From Prorocentrum cordatum (Eukaryota; Sar; Dinophyceae; Prorocentrales; Prorocentraceae): a stretch of 23,361 bases of DNA. Made by a program: the position numbers and the translations under genes. The stretch spans positions 91,504 through 114,864 of the forward strand of contig CAUYUJ010000362.1 in assembly GCA_963575745.1 (NCBI GenBank), written 5' to 3'. Below are positions 17,215 through 23,361 of the stretch, piece after piece. Each line of letters begins with the position of its first letter. Position 1 is the first letter of the stretch. The notes under the pieces were generated by a model. It was not told the DNA's origin, did no database searches, and saw nothing but the letters and a program-made list of their open reading frames with translations.

Positions 17215-17257
17215 GAAGGGGGTCCAGCGCCGTTCCAGGAATTCCGCGCGGACCTCC
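17215..17257. repeat. Fold-back family, solo right arm (copy F)
   Basis: GGGGGTCCAGCGCCG, TTCCAGGAAT and GCGCGGACCTCC match the right arms at 5697-5730 and 22063-22102. The left arm is missing. It sits in the probable intron downstream of the exon at 17381-17677. Confidence 0.7.
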
Positions 17258-17380
17258 GAAATTGCCTGTGCATGCGGCTTTCTCTCCGACTGCAAACCGA
17301 TCCTGGGCCCGCGATTGCGAGGCGGGGATCTGGCGGGAGGATCGGCCTGGCCAGGAGCCGTGCAAGGCGGAGGTGTGTAC

Positions 17381-17677
17381 TTGGCGCCCTCCGAGCACCA
17401 GCTGCGGCAGGATGTGCATCTGCGGCTTGGCCAGCTCGATGATCGCCGTGCTGTCCTCCGCGGCGGGTATGCGCACCCTCACCTCGAAGCCCGGCTCCTG
17501 GTCCGGCTGCTCCGCGCACTGCAGCAGAGCCCTGGTCGCGTTGCGCGAGGTCGTGCGCAGGTCCTCCACCACGAACCCCGCGCACCGCACCGTGTACCTC
17601 CAAGGGAAGCCGAGCTTGCTCCCCGCGGCGTGAAGATGATGCTGCTCCCAGCGATCCCCACCGAAACCGTCGCTCAC
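17381..17677 (-). CDS. Probable exon; pattern resembles VPS13/bridge-like lipid-transfer proteins
   Basis: The minus-strand frame is strongly G/C at third positions. It reads WRYTVRCAGFVVEDLRTTSR, then a charged linker, FEVRVRIPAAEDSTAIIEL and AKPQMHILPQL. In VPS13-type proteins, recurring modules have a strand plus a conserved D-L-R-like turn, a variable linker, another strand, and a hydrophobic segment before a helix. This fragment fits that order. Candidate acceptors are AGCAG|CATC (17641) and TTGGAG|GTAC (17597). Candidate donors are CTG|GTGCTC (17399) and CAA|GTACAC (17381). The listed range is the coding-like stretch, not fixed borders. It may follow the exon at 21275-21486 in one gene. 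The family call is inference. Confidence 0.55.
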
Positions 17678-17679
17678 AT

Positions 17680-18385
17680 GCTATGATGTGCTGTGCGCTG
17701 TTGTGATATGGTGGTCTGGCGTAGTATGCTATGCTATGCTATGCTGTGGTATGCCGCGCTCTGTCATGGTATGATGCGTCATGTTACGGACTGCTACGTG
17801 CTGTGGTACTGTGCTACGGTGCGAGGTGTTGTGTCGTGGTATGCTACGAGATGATGGGTACTGTCACGGTGTGTCATCGTATGCTCTGTTATGCTGCGGT
17901 GTGAGGTGCGGTGTTATGCTATGTCCAGTGTGACCAGTTACGTCAAAGCTTGTGATGTTATGATGTGTTGTGCTATGATGTAACAGATTATACCGCGCTC
18001 TGTCATGTCATGCTTTGCCATGGTATGTGATGATATGCGATGTGATGCTGCGTTATGTTGATCCGAACTGTCATCGAATGTGTTAATGTGCTGTGTTGTG
18101 TGATGCTATGGTATGTCAAGTTATGTGAGAAGGTGGCGCGTTGTGTGTTGCTATGTTCAGTTATGCGTTGATGTGTGTACATGGTCGGAGGTGAGGGGGT
18201 GAGATCGAAGTGGAACGGAGAGCCCCCCTACCGGGAAATCGATTTCGGTTTCGTGTTCGTGCGTGCCGTGCGTGCGGGCGAGGCGAAGCTGCGTGAAGGC
18301 TGTGGCTGAGACCAATGAAGTCCCGCGATGTCCCGTGGTGTGTGGCTGAGGCGCGGCCGGACCAAATGACTCCCTTCCGGGCGGC
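17680..18385. other. Degenerate ATG/TGTG-rich DNA
   Basis: To about 18180 the plus strand is a drifting mixture of TATGCTATG, GTGCTGTG and TGTCATG words. It has a clear 5-base burst (TATGCTATGCTATGC near 17728) but no fixed unit, and looks like an eroded simple repeat. From 18180 to 18385 it is ordinary mixed sequence. A similar TATG/TCATG-rich patch recurs at about 19830-19975. Confidence 0.6.
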
Positions 18386-18386
18386 C

Positions 18387-18477
18387 GGTGGCCCGCGGTG
18401 TCCCGCCGGTGTCCCGCGGTGTCCCGCGGTGTCCCGCGGTGCCCCGCGGTGTCCCGCCGGTGTCCCGCGGTGTCCGC

Positions 18478-18478
<1 letters not shown>
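18387..18478 (+). repeat. GTGTCCCGCG decamer minisatellite
   Basis: About nine copies of a 10-bp unit GTGTCCCGCG, some 11 bp with an extra C (GCCG), directly before the GAT satellite. Confidence 0.9.
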
Positions 18479-18538
<60 letters not shown>

Positions 18539-18548
18539 TTGATGATGA

Positions 18549-18603
<55 letters not shown>

Positions 18604-19204
18604 GTGATGCTGATGATGATGATGCTGATGATGATGATGACGATGATGATGATGATGATGATGATGGTGATGCGGATGATGATGATGAGGACGATGATGA
18701 TGATGATGACGATGATATGATGATGATGGTGTCCCGATGATGATGATGATGATGATGACGATGATGATTATGATGTCGATGATGATGATGACGATGATGA
18801 TGATGATGCTGATGGTGTCCCGATGATGAGGATGATGATGATCATGATGCTTATGTTGATGATCATGATGATGACGATGATGGTGTCCCGATGATGATGA
18901 GTATAATGATTTTGATGTTGATGATGCTGATTATGATAGTGTCCCGATGATGATGATGTTGATGATGATGAGGTTGATGATGATTATGGCGTCCCGATGA
19001 TGATGATTATTATGATTGTGATGATGATGTTGTTGATGATGATGGCGTCGCGATGGTGATGATGATGATGATGTTGATGCTGATGTTGGTAATGATGATG
19101 ATGGTGCCCCGGTGATAACGATAATGATGATGCTGATGATGATGTTGATGATGATGATGATGTCGATGATCAGGATGAGATGATGATGATGATGATGATG
19201 TCCC

Positions 19205-19237
<33 letters not shown>

Positions 19238-19548
19238 AATGATGATGATGATGATGATGATGATAACGATGGTGATCATGATGGTGTCCCGATAATGATG
19301 CTGCTGATGATGATGACGATGACTGTGTCCCGATGCTGCTGATGATGATGATGTTGATGATGATGATTGTGATGATGGTGATGATGATGATGATGATGGT
19401 GGTGTCCCGATGATGGTGGTGTCCCGATGATGTTGATGACCGTGATGATGATGATGTTGGTGTTGATTATGAGGACGGTGTCCCGATTATGCTGATGTTG
19501 GTGATGATGATGCTGATGTTGATGTTGTTGTTGATGATGATGACGTTG
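18478..19548 (+). repeat. GAT satellite punctuated by TGTCCCGAT
   Basis: Over 1 kb of GATGAT with scattered GTT, GCT and GAC variants. About thirteen times the run is broken by a short GTGTCCCGAT or near variant (near 18729, 18814, 18882, 18939, 18989, 19102, 19199, 19286, 19325, 19402, 19421 and 19480). The TGTCCCG word is the same as in the adjoining decamer array. Open frames are artefacts. Confidence 0.95.
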
Positions 19549-19757
19549 ATTGTGAGAGCGGTTGTGATATCGATAGTGAGATCGATAGTGAGACCGACTG
19601 TGATATCGATTGTGAAGTCGATTGTGAGATCGACTGTGATCTCGATAGTCAGATCAATTGTGAGATAGATCGAGTAAGATCAATTGTGAGATCGATCGAG
19701 GGAGATCGATCGAGCGAGACCGATACTGAGATCGATAGTGAGACCGATCGAGTGAGA
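19549..19757 (+). repeat. 12-bp satellite (GATCGATAGTGA and variants)
   Basis: About 17 units of GAT-C/A-GA-T/C-A/T-GTGA. In one frame it would read Ser-Ile-Val-Arg repeats, with no sign of translation. Confidence 0.9.
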
Positions 19758-19989
19758 CGTTGGTTCCTCCCCCCCCCCGAACCTCCTTATCACCCGAAGG
19801 GTGGTCGTATAGGTATGTTTGATGTGTTTGTCATGCTACGGAATGATATGAACTGTCATGCTGTGCTATGGCATGCACTGATATGTCATGGTGTGTGATG
19901 TTACGATATGGTCTGTCATGATATGGCATGGTGTGCTCGGATAATATGTTATGTTCGGCGGTGTGGTGTTATACTCTGTTCTGTGGAGG

Positions 19990-20165
19990 ACCTGGGGATC
20001 TGGCGGCCGCGGCATGCAGAGTGGGCGAGTCGGCGCGGGGGGCGGGACCATCAGGGATTATCGGGGGACCTTGGGATCCTGCGGCCGCAGAATGCAGGAT
20101 GGGCGAGTCGGCACAGGGGGCGGGACCACCAGGGGTTGTTGGCGGCCGCGGTATGCAGGGCGCGC
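19990..20165 (+). repeat. Short tandem repeat with a NotI site in each unit
   Basis: Two full units and one partial unit share GCGGCCGC (20003, 20081, 20142), ATGCAG, TGGGCGAGTCGGC, GGGGGCGGGACCA and CAGGG. Spacing is 78 and 61 bp. Confidence 0.85.
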
Positions 20166-20411
20166 GGGCCGGGAGGTCTGTTCTTAAAATCTAATTAACG
20201 ACCCCAACCTGTCGGGGGGGGGGAAAAAGCACGACGGACTGTCTTTAAGCAAATTTCGGCTTCCGGGCCCTCACTGGGCCCCAGAACCGTCAAGAAGCTA
20301 ATCTGGATGAAAATCCAAGCCCTGAAGAGGGGTCCAGACCACTGGGGGTCCACTGGTGAAACAATCACGACATCGGAGTTCTGGGTCCTCGGAGGCCCCT
20401 CAAGTGAGTCT
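20166..20411. other. Unassigned DNA
   Basis: A 10-G run at about 20214-20223 and ordinary sequence with several GGGCCC-type palindromic words. I see no gene. Confidence 0.45.
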
Positions 20412-20586
20412 CGCTTAACCGATGCCCATCCCCAGCGGCGTGGCCTGGGCCCCACTGGCAGATTTACCCCCTAGATGGGGATCCAGGTCGTTTCCTTCGG
20501 ATTTCCAGGGGTGCATCCCCAACTGGGGTGGTAATTTGGTGGGGGTCTCGAAGGGGATGGGGATGGGGATGTGGATCGGTTGAACG
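20412..20586. mobile_element. TIR (MITE-like) element, copy 2
   Basis: The left end CGCTTAACCGATGCCCATCC and the right end (reverse complement CGTTCAACCGATCCACATCC) form a terminal inverted repeat of about 22 bp. The interior aligns with copy 1 at 16928-17187 but lacks the CTC array. At 175 bp it has no coding capacity. Confidence 0.72.
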
Positions 20587-20613
20587 AGTACCGACCAAGC
20601 AATGCCAGGGCAG

Positions 20614-20760
20614 GATGGGGCCGGAAGATCGCACCGCATCGCCGATGCATCGCCGGTGCACTGGCGACGTCGGGACGGGGAAGAAATCTGAGTCCTGATC
20701 GAGCCCAACCTAGGTCGGGCATGTCCTCCTACAGGCGGATTTCGGACGAAAACTCTAAAA

Positions 20761-20804
<44 letters not shown>

Positions 20805-21000
20805 GAGAGAGATATATATATATAAATATAAGACAAAAAAAAACATATCCAAAAAAAATAACACGGCCAAAAAAGCGTCCTCTGCCTATTTGTGATTGGT
20901 TTGGGATATTCCCCCTATAGAGGGACGTGCCCGACTCTAGCCTAACCGGCGATGCAGCGGCGATGCGGCGTGATCCTGCGACCTCGTCTGGTCTGGCCCC
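20614..21000. repeat. Fold-back element with a CA/TA-rich centre
   Basis: The left arm CCGCATCGCCGATGCATCGC (about 20634-20654) pairs with GCGATGCAGCGGCGATGCGG (about 20949-20968), one mismatch in 20. Further in, CTAGGTCGGGCATGTCC pairs with GACGTGCCCGACTCTAG. At the outer edge, TGGGGCC pairs with GGCCCCA. The left arm has about 50 extra bases. Between the arms lie a CA run (20765-20798) and TATA/GAGA repeats to about 20830. Confidence 0.7.
20765..20830 (+). repeat. CA dinucleotide array with TA/GA tail
   Basis: About 17 CA units followed by TATATA, GAGAGA and ATATAT. Confidence 0.96.
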
Positions 21001-21028
21001 ACTTGGGAGGCCTGACACTGGGAGGGAT

Positions 21029-21213
21029 GGCGGAGGTGGAGGAGGAGGAGGGGGAGGGGGAGGAGGAGGGGGAGGAGGAGGAGGAGGAGGAGGAGGGACG
21101 TGGTGATGGAGGAGAAGGAGGAGGAGGGACGTGGCGGTGGAGGTGGTGGAGGAGGGGGAGGATGCGGAGCAACGAGGAGGAGGAGGAGGAGGAGGAGGAG
21201 GAGGAGGAGGAGA
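21029..21213 (+). repeat. GGA polypurine tract
   Basis: Mostly GGA/GAG triplets on the plus strand with a few TGG and ACG breaks. It lies about 60 bp from the exon ending at 21275; on the minus strand it is downstream of that exon. Confidence 0.92.
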
Positions 21214-21274
21214 AGAGGGGCATGGGGGCAGGCTGGGGACCTGTGGGGGCCGAAGGGGGGGGGGAAGAGCTGGG

Positions 21275-21486
21275 CTAGCGGAGCTCGAAGCGGCCCCCTC
21301 GAGGCCTCGAGAGCGCCGCGGAGGTGTCGATCGAGAAGGAGCCGCACCGCATCCGCAGCCGCCCCACGGGCGTCGCGCCGGTGAAGGCCACGTCGAACAG
21401 CAGCTCCCCGGGCCACCGCCAGGAGAAACGGAAGCCCCGCCCTGGCGGCTTGTCCGGCGGCCCGCCGCCGTCACCGCCCTGCTGAC
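21275..21486 (-). CDS. Probable exon, joins exon 22290-22780 in phase; possible 3' end or continuing
   Basis: The acceptor is TATGCTCCCCCAG|GTCAGC. The two first bases complete a Gly codon with the last G of the upstream exon (22290). The protein reads FRFSWRWPGELLFDVAF, then PVGRLRMRCGSFSIDTSAAL and a basic end FELR before TAG at 21277-21275. Third positions are almost all G or C. The strand-like alternation, PGELLFDV and a Gly-Ser-Phe turn resemble VPS13-type modules, in which the exon at 17381-17677 would come next. If so, the splice donor must precede the TAG, for example a GC donor near 21280. The alternative is that this is simply the last exon. Both readings are open. Confidence 0.62.
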
Positions 21487-21624
21487 CTGGGGGAGCATAC
21501 AATGACATACAGGGCAGTTTTTGATACATTGGATTTTTTAACATATGGCATGTTTAATACATGATTAATTCATGAATAACTTTATGCATGAACTAATCGT
21601 TGTTTTTAATTCTGAATCCCTGCA

Positions 21625-21664
21625 TTTTTAATACATGATCCGCACGCGAAGCATGTATTAAAAA
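21625..21664. repeat. AT-rich perfect hairpin in the intron
   Basis: Arms TTTTTAATACATG (21625-21637) and CATGTATTAAAAA (21652-21664) pair over 13 bp around a 14-nt GC-rich loop. TTTAATACATGAT also occurs at about 21552. The surrounding 21535-21670 is unusually AT-rich for this window. Confidence 0.9.
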
Positions 21665-21708
21665 CGGCAGTGTACATAGAAGAAACAAACACAAAAACAT
21701 AAACTTTT

Positions 21709-21797
21709 GGCGCTCCGCGCAGATTTCTTGGATTCTCGCTGGACCCCCCTCCCTGGCGCGCGGAGCGCGCCAGGGGCGGCGCCGGAGGCGCCGCGAG
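21709..21797. repeat. Fold-back family copy B with double GC hairpin
   Basis: The family left arm (CTCCGCGC, GATTTCTTGGATT, CGCTGGACCCCCCTCCCTGG) is followed by two perfect hairpins. The first is CCCTGGCGCGC-GGA-GCGCGCCAGGG (21751-21775). The second is GCGGCGCC-GGA-GGCGCCGC (21776-21794). Both share the loop GGA. Confidence 0.88.
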
Positions 21798-21841
21798 CGG
21801 GCTTCTTCGAGTACAAGCCAGTCGGAAGAAGTAGGTAGAAA

Positions 21842-21964
21842 CATGAAGTAGGAAGGCGGATAAAGTAGATTGGGCTCAGGCCTTCCCAGAGAATCACAAA
21901 ACACAGCAAAAGCATCTCGGCGCTTGAAGTAGGAAGGCGCTTGAAGCAGGTTGGGATCTGGGGA
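21842..21964. repeat. Two direct repeats of about 40 bp, 81 bp apart
   Basis: TGAAGTAGGAAGGCG is identical at 21844-21858 and 21925-21939. It is followed by related sequence (AAAGTAGATTGGG versus GAAGCAGGTTGGG). It lies within the intron, with no coding. Confidence 0.8.
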
Positions 21965-22010
21965 TCCAGCAATATCTACTTTCAACGACCGGCGTGCAAA
22001 CAGAAGAACT

Positions 22011-22102
22011 CGGAGGTCCGCGCGAACTCCTCGGATCGCCGCTGGCGCCCCCGCCAGGGAGGGGGGTCCGGCGCCGATCCGAGAAATGCGCGCGGACCTC
22101 TG
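22011..22102. repeat. Fold-back family copy A (most complete inverted repeat)
   Basis: The left arm GGTCCGCGCG, CTCCTCGGATCGCCGCTGGC pairs with the right arm GTCCGGCGCCGATCCGAG, GCGCGCGGACC. Only a short CGCCAGGGAGGG centre separates them. The stem is about 36 bp with a few mismatches. Confidence 0.9.
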
Positions 22103-22120
22103 CATTCTTGTGCTCAGACC

Positions 22121-22253
22121 ACCCTAACCCAACCCGAAGACCCGAATTTCGGGTTGGGGGGGGGTATGGGCTCCATATGTGTTTTTTCGATGTTCCCGGA
22201 CCCCCCCCACTGGAAATGGAAGGCAACATGAGGCCTTCGGGTTGGGTTGGGTT
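22121..22253. mobile_element. Small TIR element ending in GGGTT-type repeats
   Basis: The left end ACCCTAACCCAACCCGAAG (22121-22139) and the right end CTTCGGGTTGGGTTGGGTT (22235-22253) are inverted repeats with one mismatch in 19. The interior of about 95 bp holds GGGTTGGGGGGGGGT and a run of eight or more C. No coding. Confidence 0.75.
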
Positions 22254-22289
22254 GGTTTGGTGGGTAATGATTGCTTGTTCCCCGAGGAC

Positions 22290-22780
22290 CCCCCTGCGCA
22301 GCACCCGCCGGAGTCGGCGGCGGCGGCCTCGGGGCCGCCGCACCCGCGCTGCTGGCGCTGCCGCAGCTCCCGCCGCGGGCCAGCGGGCTGAGGCCCGCCG
22401 CGGTCGGCTGCGGCGCTGGCCGCGGCGCGGGCGAGGCGGCGGCCGCTGCGCCGGGCGACGCCGCCGCCGGCCGCGGCTGCGTCGGCGTCGACGGCGGCGT
22501 GCCGGCACCCGCCCTCGGCGTGGCCGGCTGCGACGGCGGAGGCTCCGGCCTCGGCGCCTGGGCGGCAGGGCTCCCGGGGGGCTGCCCGGAGGCCGCCTCC
22601 GCCTGCTCCGCCAGGCGGCGGGCGGCGGAGCGCCCGGCGTAGCAGATGTTCTCGGCGAGCACGTCGAGGATGAGCGTCAGCTGCGCCCGCGTCAGCGACA
22701 TGTGGCCGCCGCTGCCGTGCCCTCCGGGGTCCCCGTCGCCCGCGGCCGTGGACGTCGTGTGGAACTCGATCGGGCCCTCG
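22290..22780 (-). CDS. Probable exon: helix-strand segment plus Ala/Pro-rich linker
   Basis: The acceptor is TTTTCTGCTCCCCCAG|CGAGGG and the donor GCAGGGGG|GTCCTC. The exon reads EGPIEFHTTSTAAGDGD, a Gly/His linker, HMSLTRAQLTLILDVLAENI, then GRSAARRLAEQAEA, followed by about 130 residues rich in Ala, Pro and Gly. The SLTRAQLTLILDVLAENI stretch matches the pattern, common in VPS13-type proteins, of a serine-led strand followed by a leucine-rich helix ending E-N. The first base is the third base of a split codon. The last G joins GT of the next exon to make Gly. Third positions are overwhelmingly G or C. The family call is tentative; the coding call is firmer. Confidence 0.68.
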
Positions 22781-22810
22781 CTGGGGGAGCAGAAAAGTGC
22801 AGAGGCATAG

Positions 22811-22895
22811 GTTGCTGGAGCTCCGCGCGGGTGTCTCGGATCGGCGCTGGGTCCCCCCTCCCTGGCGCGCGGAGCGCGCCAGGGGCGGCGCCAGA
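22811..22895. repeat. Fold-back family copy C, just upstream of an exon acceptor
   Basis: The same architecture as copy B: left arm (CTCCGCGCGGGTGTCTCGG, ATCGGCGCTGGGTCCCCCCT), then the perfect hairpin CCCTGGCGCGC-GGA-GCGCGCCAGGG (22860-22884), then a decayed second hairpin. On the minus strand it ends about 30 nt before the acceptor of exon 22780. Confidence 0.88.
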
Positions 22896-23109
22896 GGCAC
22901 CGTCAGTTGCGCCAAGCGCAGGGGGGGGCGGCCCGTCCTTGCGAAGCCCCCGAGGACGGGACGGGGTGGGCACTGAGGGGCACCACAGGCCCTTCTGGAG
23001 CCAAAGGTGGGCACCACACGTCCGCCACCACCCACGGAGGCACACCAAACGGTCCTCCACCCTTCATGCCGTGCAACACCCAGTGAACTCTTCAACCTGA
23101 CATCTCAAC
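22896..23109 (-). other. Rest of probable intron between exons 23110-23296 and 22290-22780
   Basis: No convincing coding. The GT donor at 23109 leaves one base of a codon, whereas exon 22780 needs two. A small exon may therefore be hidden here, or a non-GT donor is used. Confidence 0.4.
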
Positions 23110-23296
23110 CTCTCTCCAGGAGATCCGCGCGGCGCTCCGGCAGTCTGTACTTGCGCCGTTTTTCTTCTTCGACCTCGCCCGTGTTGCGCAGCACGGCGTC
23201 CATGCGCACCGGGCGCAGGATGTCCGAGGCCACCCGCACGGGCTTCGGGGCCGGCGTCGCGCCCAGCACGTGGGCGCCGCGGAGCTGCAGCTCCAC
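23110..23296 (-). CDS. Probable exon, possibly VPS13-like, upstream part outside window
   Basis: The acceptor is GATCGTCGCCCAG|GTGGAG and the donor GAGAGAG|GTTGAG. The exon encodes VELQLRGAHVLGATPAPKP, VRVASDILRPVRMDAVLRN, then a highly charged GEVEEEKRRKYRLPERRADL. It reads as alternating strands followed by a charged helix. Third positions are nearly all G or C. It precedes exon 22290-22780 on the same strand, but with GT donor use the phases do not match (one base left, two needed). A reading on the plus strand also has an AG before it, but its codon use is poor. No named domain is certain. Confidence 0.6.
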
Positions 23297-23320
23297 CTGG
23301 GCGACGATCAAAAACGAGCC

Positions 23321-23359
23321 TTACGCGAGATGGCATAGCGACATGTTACGCGGTGGCTT
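23321..23359. repeat. Second copy of the TTACGC...GTTACGCGGTGGCTT repeat
   Basis: It matches 5828-5864 with conserved ends and a variable middle. It lies at the window edge in the probable intron upstream of exon 23110-23296. Confidence 0.65.
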
Positions 23360-23361
23360 AC

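Larger units (their letters stand above)
21487..22289 (-). other. Intron (GT-AG, 803 nt) packed with fold-back elements
   Basis: The intron begins GTCCTCGG after exon 22290-22780 and ends GCTCCCCCAG before exon 21275-21486. Exon phases match (1 then 2 bases). It contains two fold-back copies (21709-21797, 22011-22102), a TIR element (22121-22253), a 13-bp AT hairpin (21625-21664) and an 81-bp-spaced direct repeat. Confidence 0.6.

Noticed and set aside
18388-19279. Asp- or His-rich protein from the GAT block
   Set aside because: Pure satellite DNA with no non-repeat domain.
18387-19548. CRISPR-like array because of regularly recurring TGTCCCG words
   Set aside because: Spacers are themselves GAT repeats of irregular length, repeats are only 7-10 bp, and the setting is eukaryotic.
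22121-22253. Interstitial telomere
   Set aside because: GGGTT words resemble telomeric DNA but are few, arranged as inverted ends, and do not form TTTAGGG arrays.
23101-23320. Plus-strand exon after CTCTCTCCAG|GAG
   Set aside because: The acceptor looks good, but plus-strand codon use is poor while the minus strand is strongly GC3-rich and protein-like.
1-23361. tRNA, rRNA, riboswitch or bacterial-type promoter
   Set aside because: No cloverleaf with conserved T-loop words, no rRNA core sequences, and the genome context is eukaryotic.

Overview
The window reads as nuclear DNA of a dinoflagellate. The best evidence is a relic of the dinoflagellate spliced leader (DinoSL) at 4767-4787 on the minus strand. 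It sits exactly where the 5' end of a non-LTR retrotransposon should be. GC-rich exon-like islands, very large microsatellites and many small fold-back elements fit the same origin. I see no tRNA, rRNA, bacterial operon or CRISPR array.

Layout. (1) 1-4787, minus strand: a young non-LTR (LINE-type) retrotransposon. It has an SL relic, ORF1 (zinc-knuckle-like motif plus coiled coil) and ORF2 (APE-type endonuclease plus reverse transcriptase with FVDD). Both frames are free of stops, and ORF2 leaves the window at its left edge. (2) 4786-5412: a GGA polypurine tract. (3) 5413-6670: non-coding DNA with a fold-back element and a tandem repeat of about 140 bp. (4) 6670-6864, minus: a probable Gln/Ala-rich exon that directly follows a CTC tract. 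(5) About 7.07-12.75 kb, plus: an A/C-rich, frameshifted retroelement remnant that ends in two tandem AATAAA-type 3' tails, with a GC-rich insertion carrying three hairpins. (6) 12.75-15.2 kb: mostly unassigned, with diverged tandem repeats and G-rich DNA. (7) 15264-15386, minus: a probable exon. (8) 15.4-16.7 kb: decayed trinucleotide repeats. (9) 16.93-17.19 kb: a TIR element swollen by a CTC array. (10) 17.4-17.7 kb, minus: a probable exon. (11) 17.7-20.2 kb: degenerate ATG-rich DNA, a decamer minisatellite, a large GAT satellite punctuated by TGTCCCG, a 12-mer satellite and a tandem repeat with NotI sites. (12) 20.4-21.2 kb: a second copy of the TIR element, a fold-back with a CA repeat, and a GGA tract. 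(13) 21.3-23.3 kb, minus: three exons with splice-like borders. Two of them join in phase, and the introns hold several copies of one fold-back family.

The minus-strand exons (23.3, 22.8, 21.5 and 17.6 kb, perhaps also 15.4 and 6.8 kb) may belong to one very long gene with repeat-filled introns. Their sequence pattern resembles VPS13/chorein-type bridge-like lipid-transfer proteins. That is a family-level guess from memory, not a search result.

The most interesting observations are the SL relic at the retrotransposon 5' end, the fold-back (introner-like) family sitting in introns, the TIR element pair, and the trio of related perfect hairpins.
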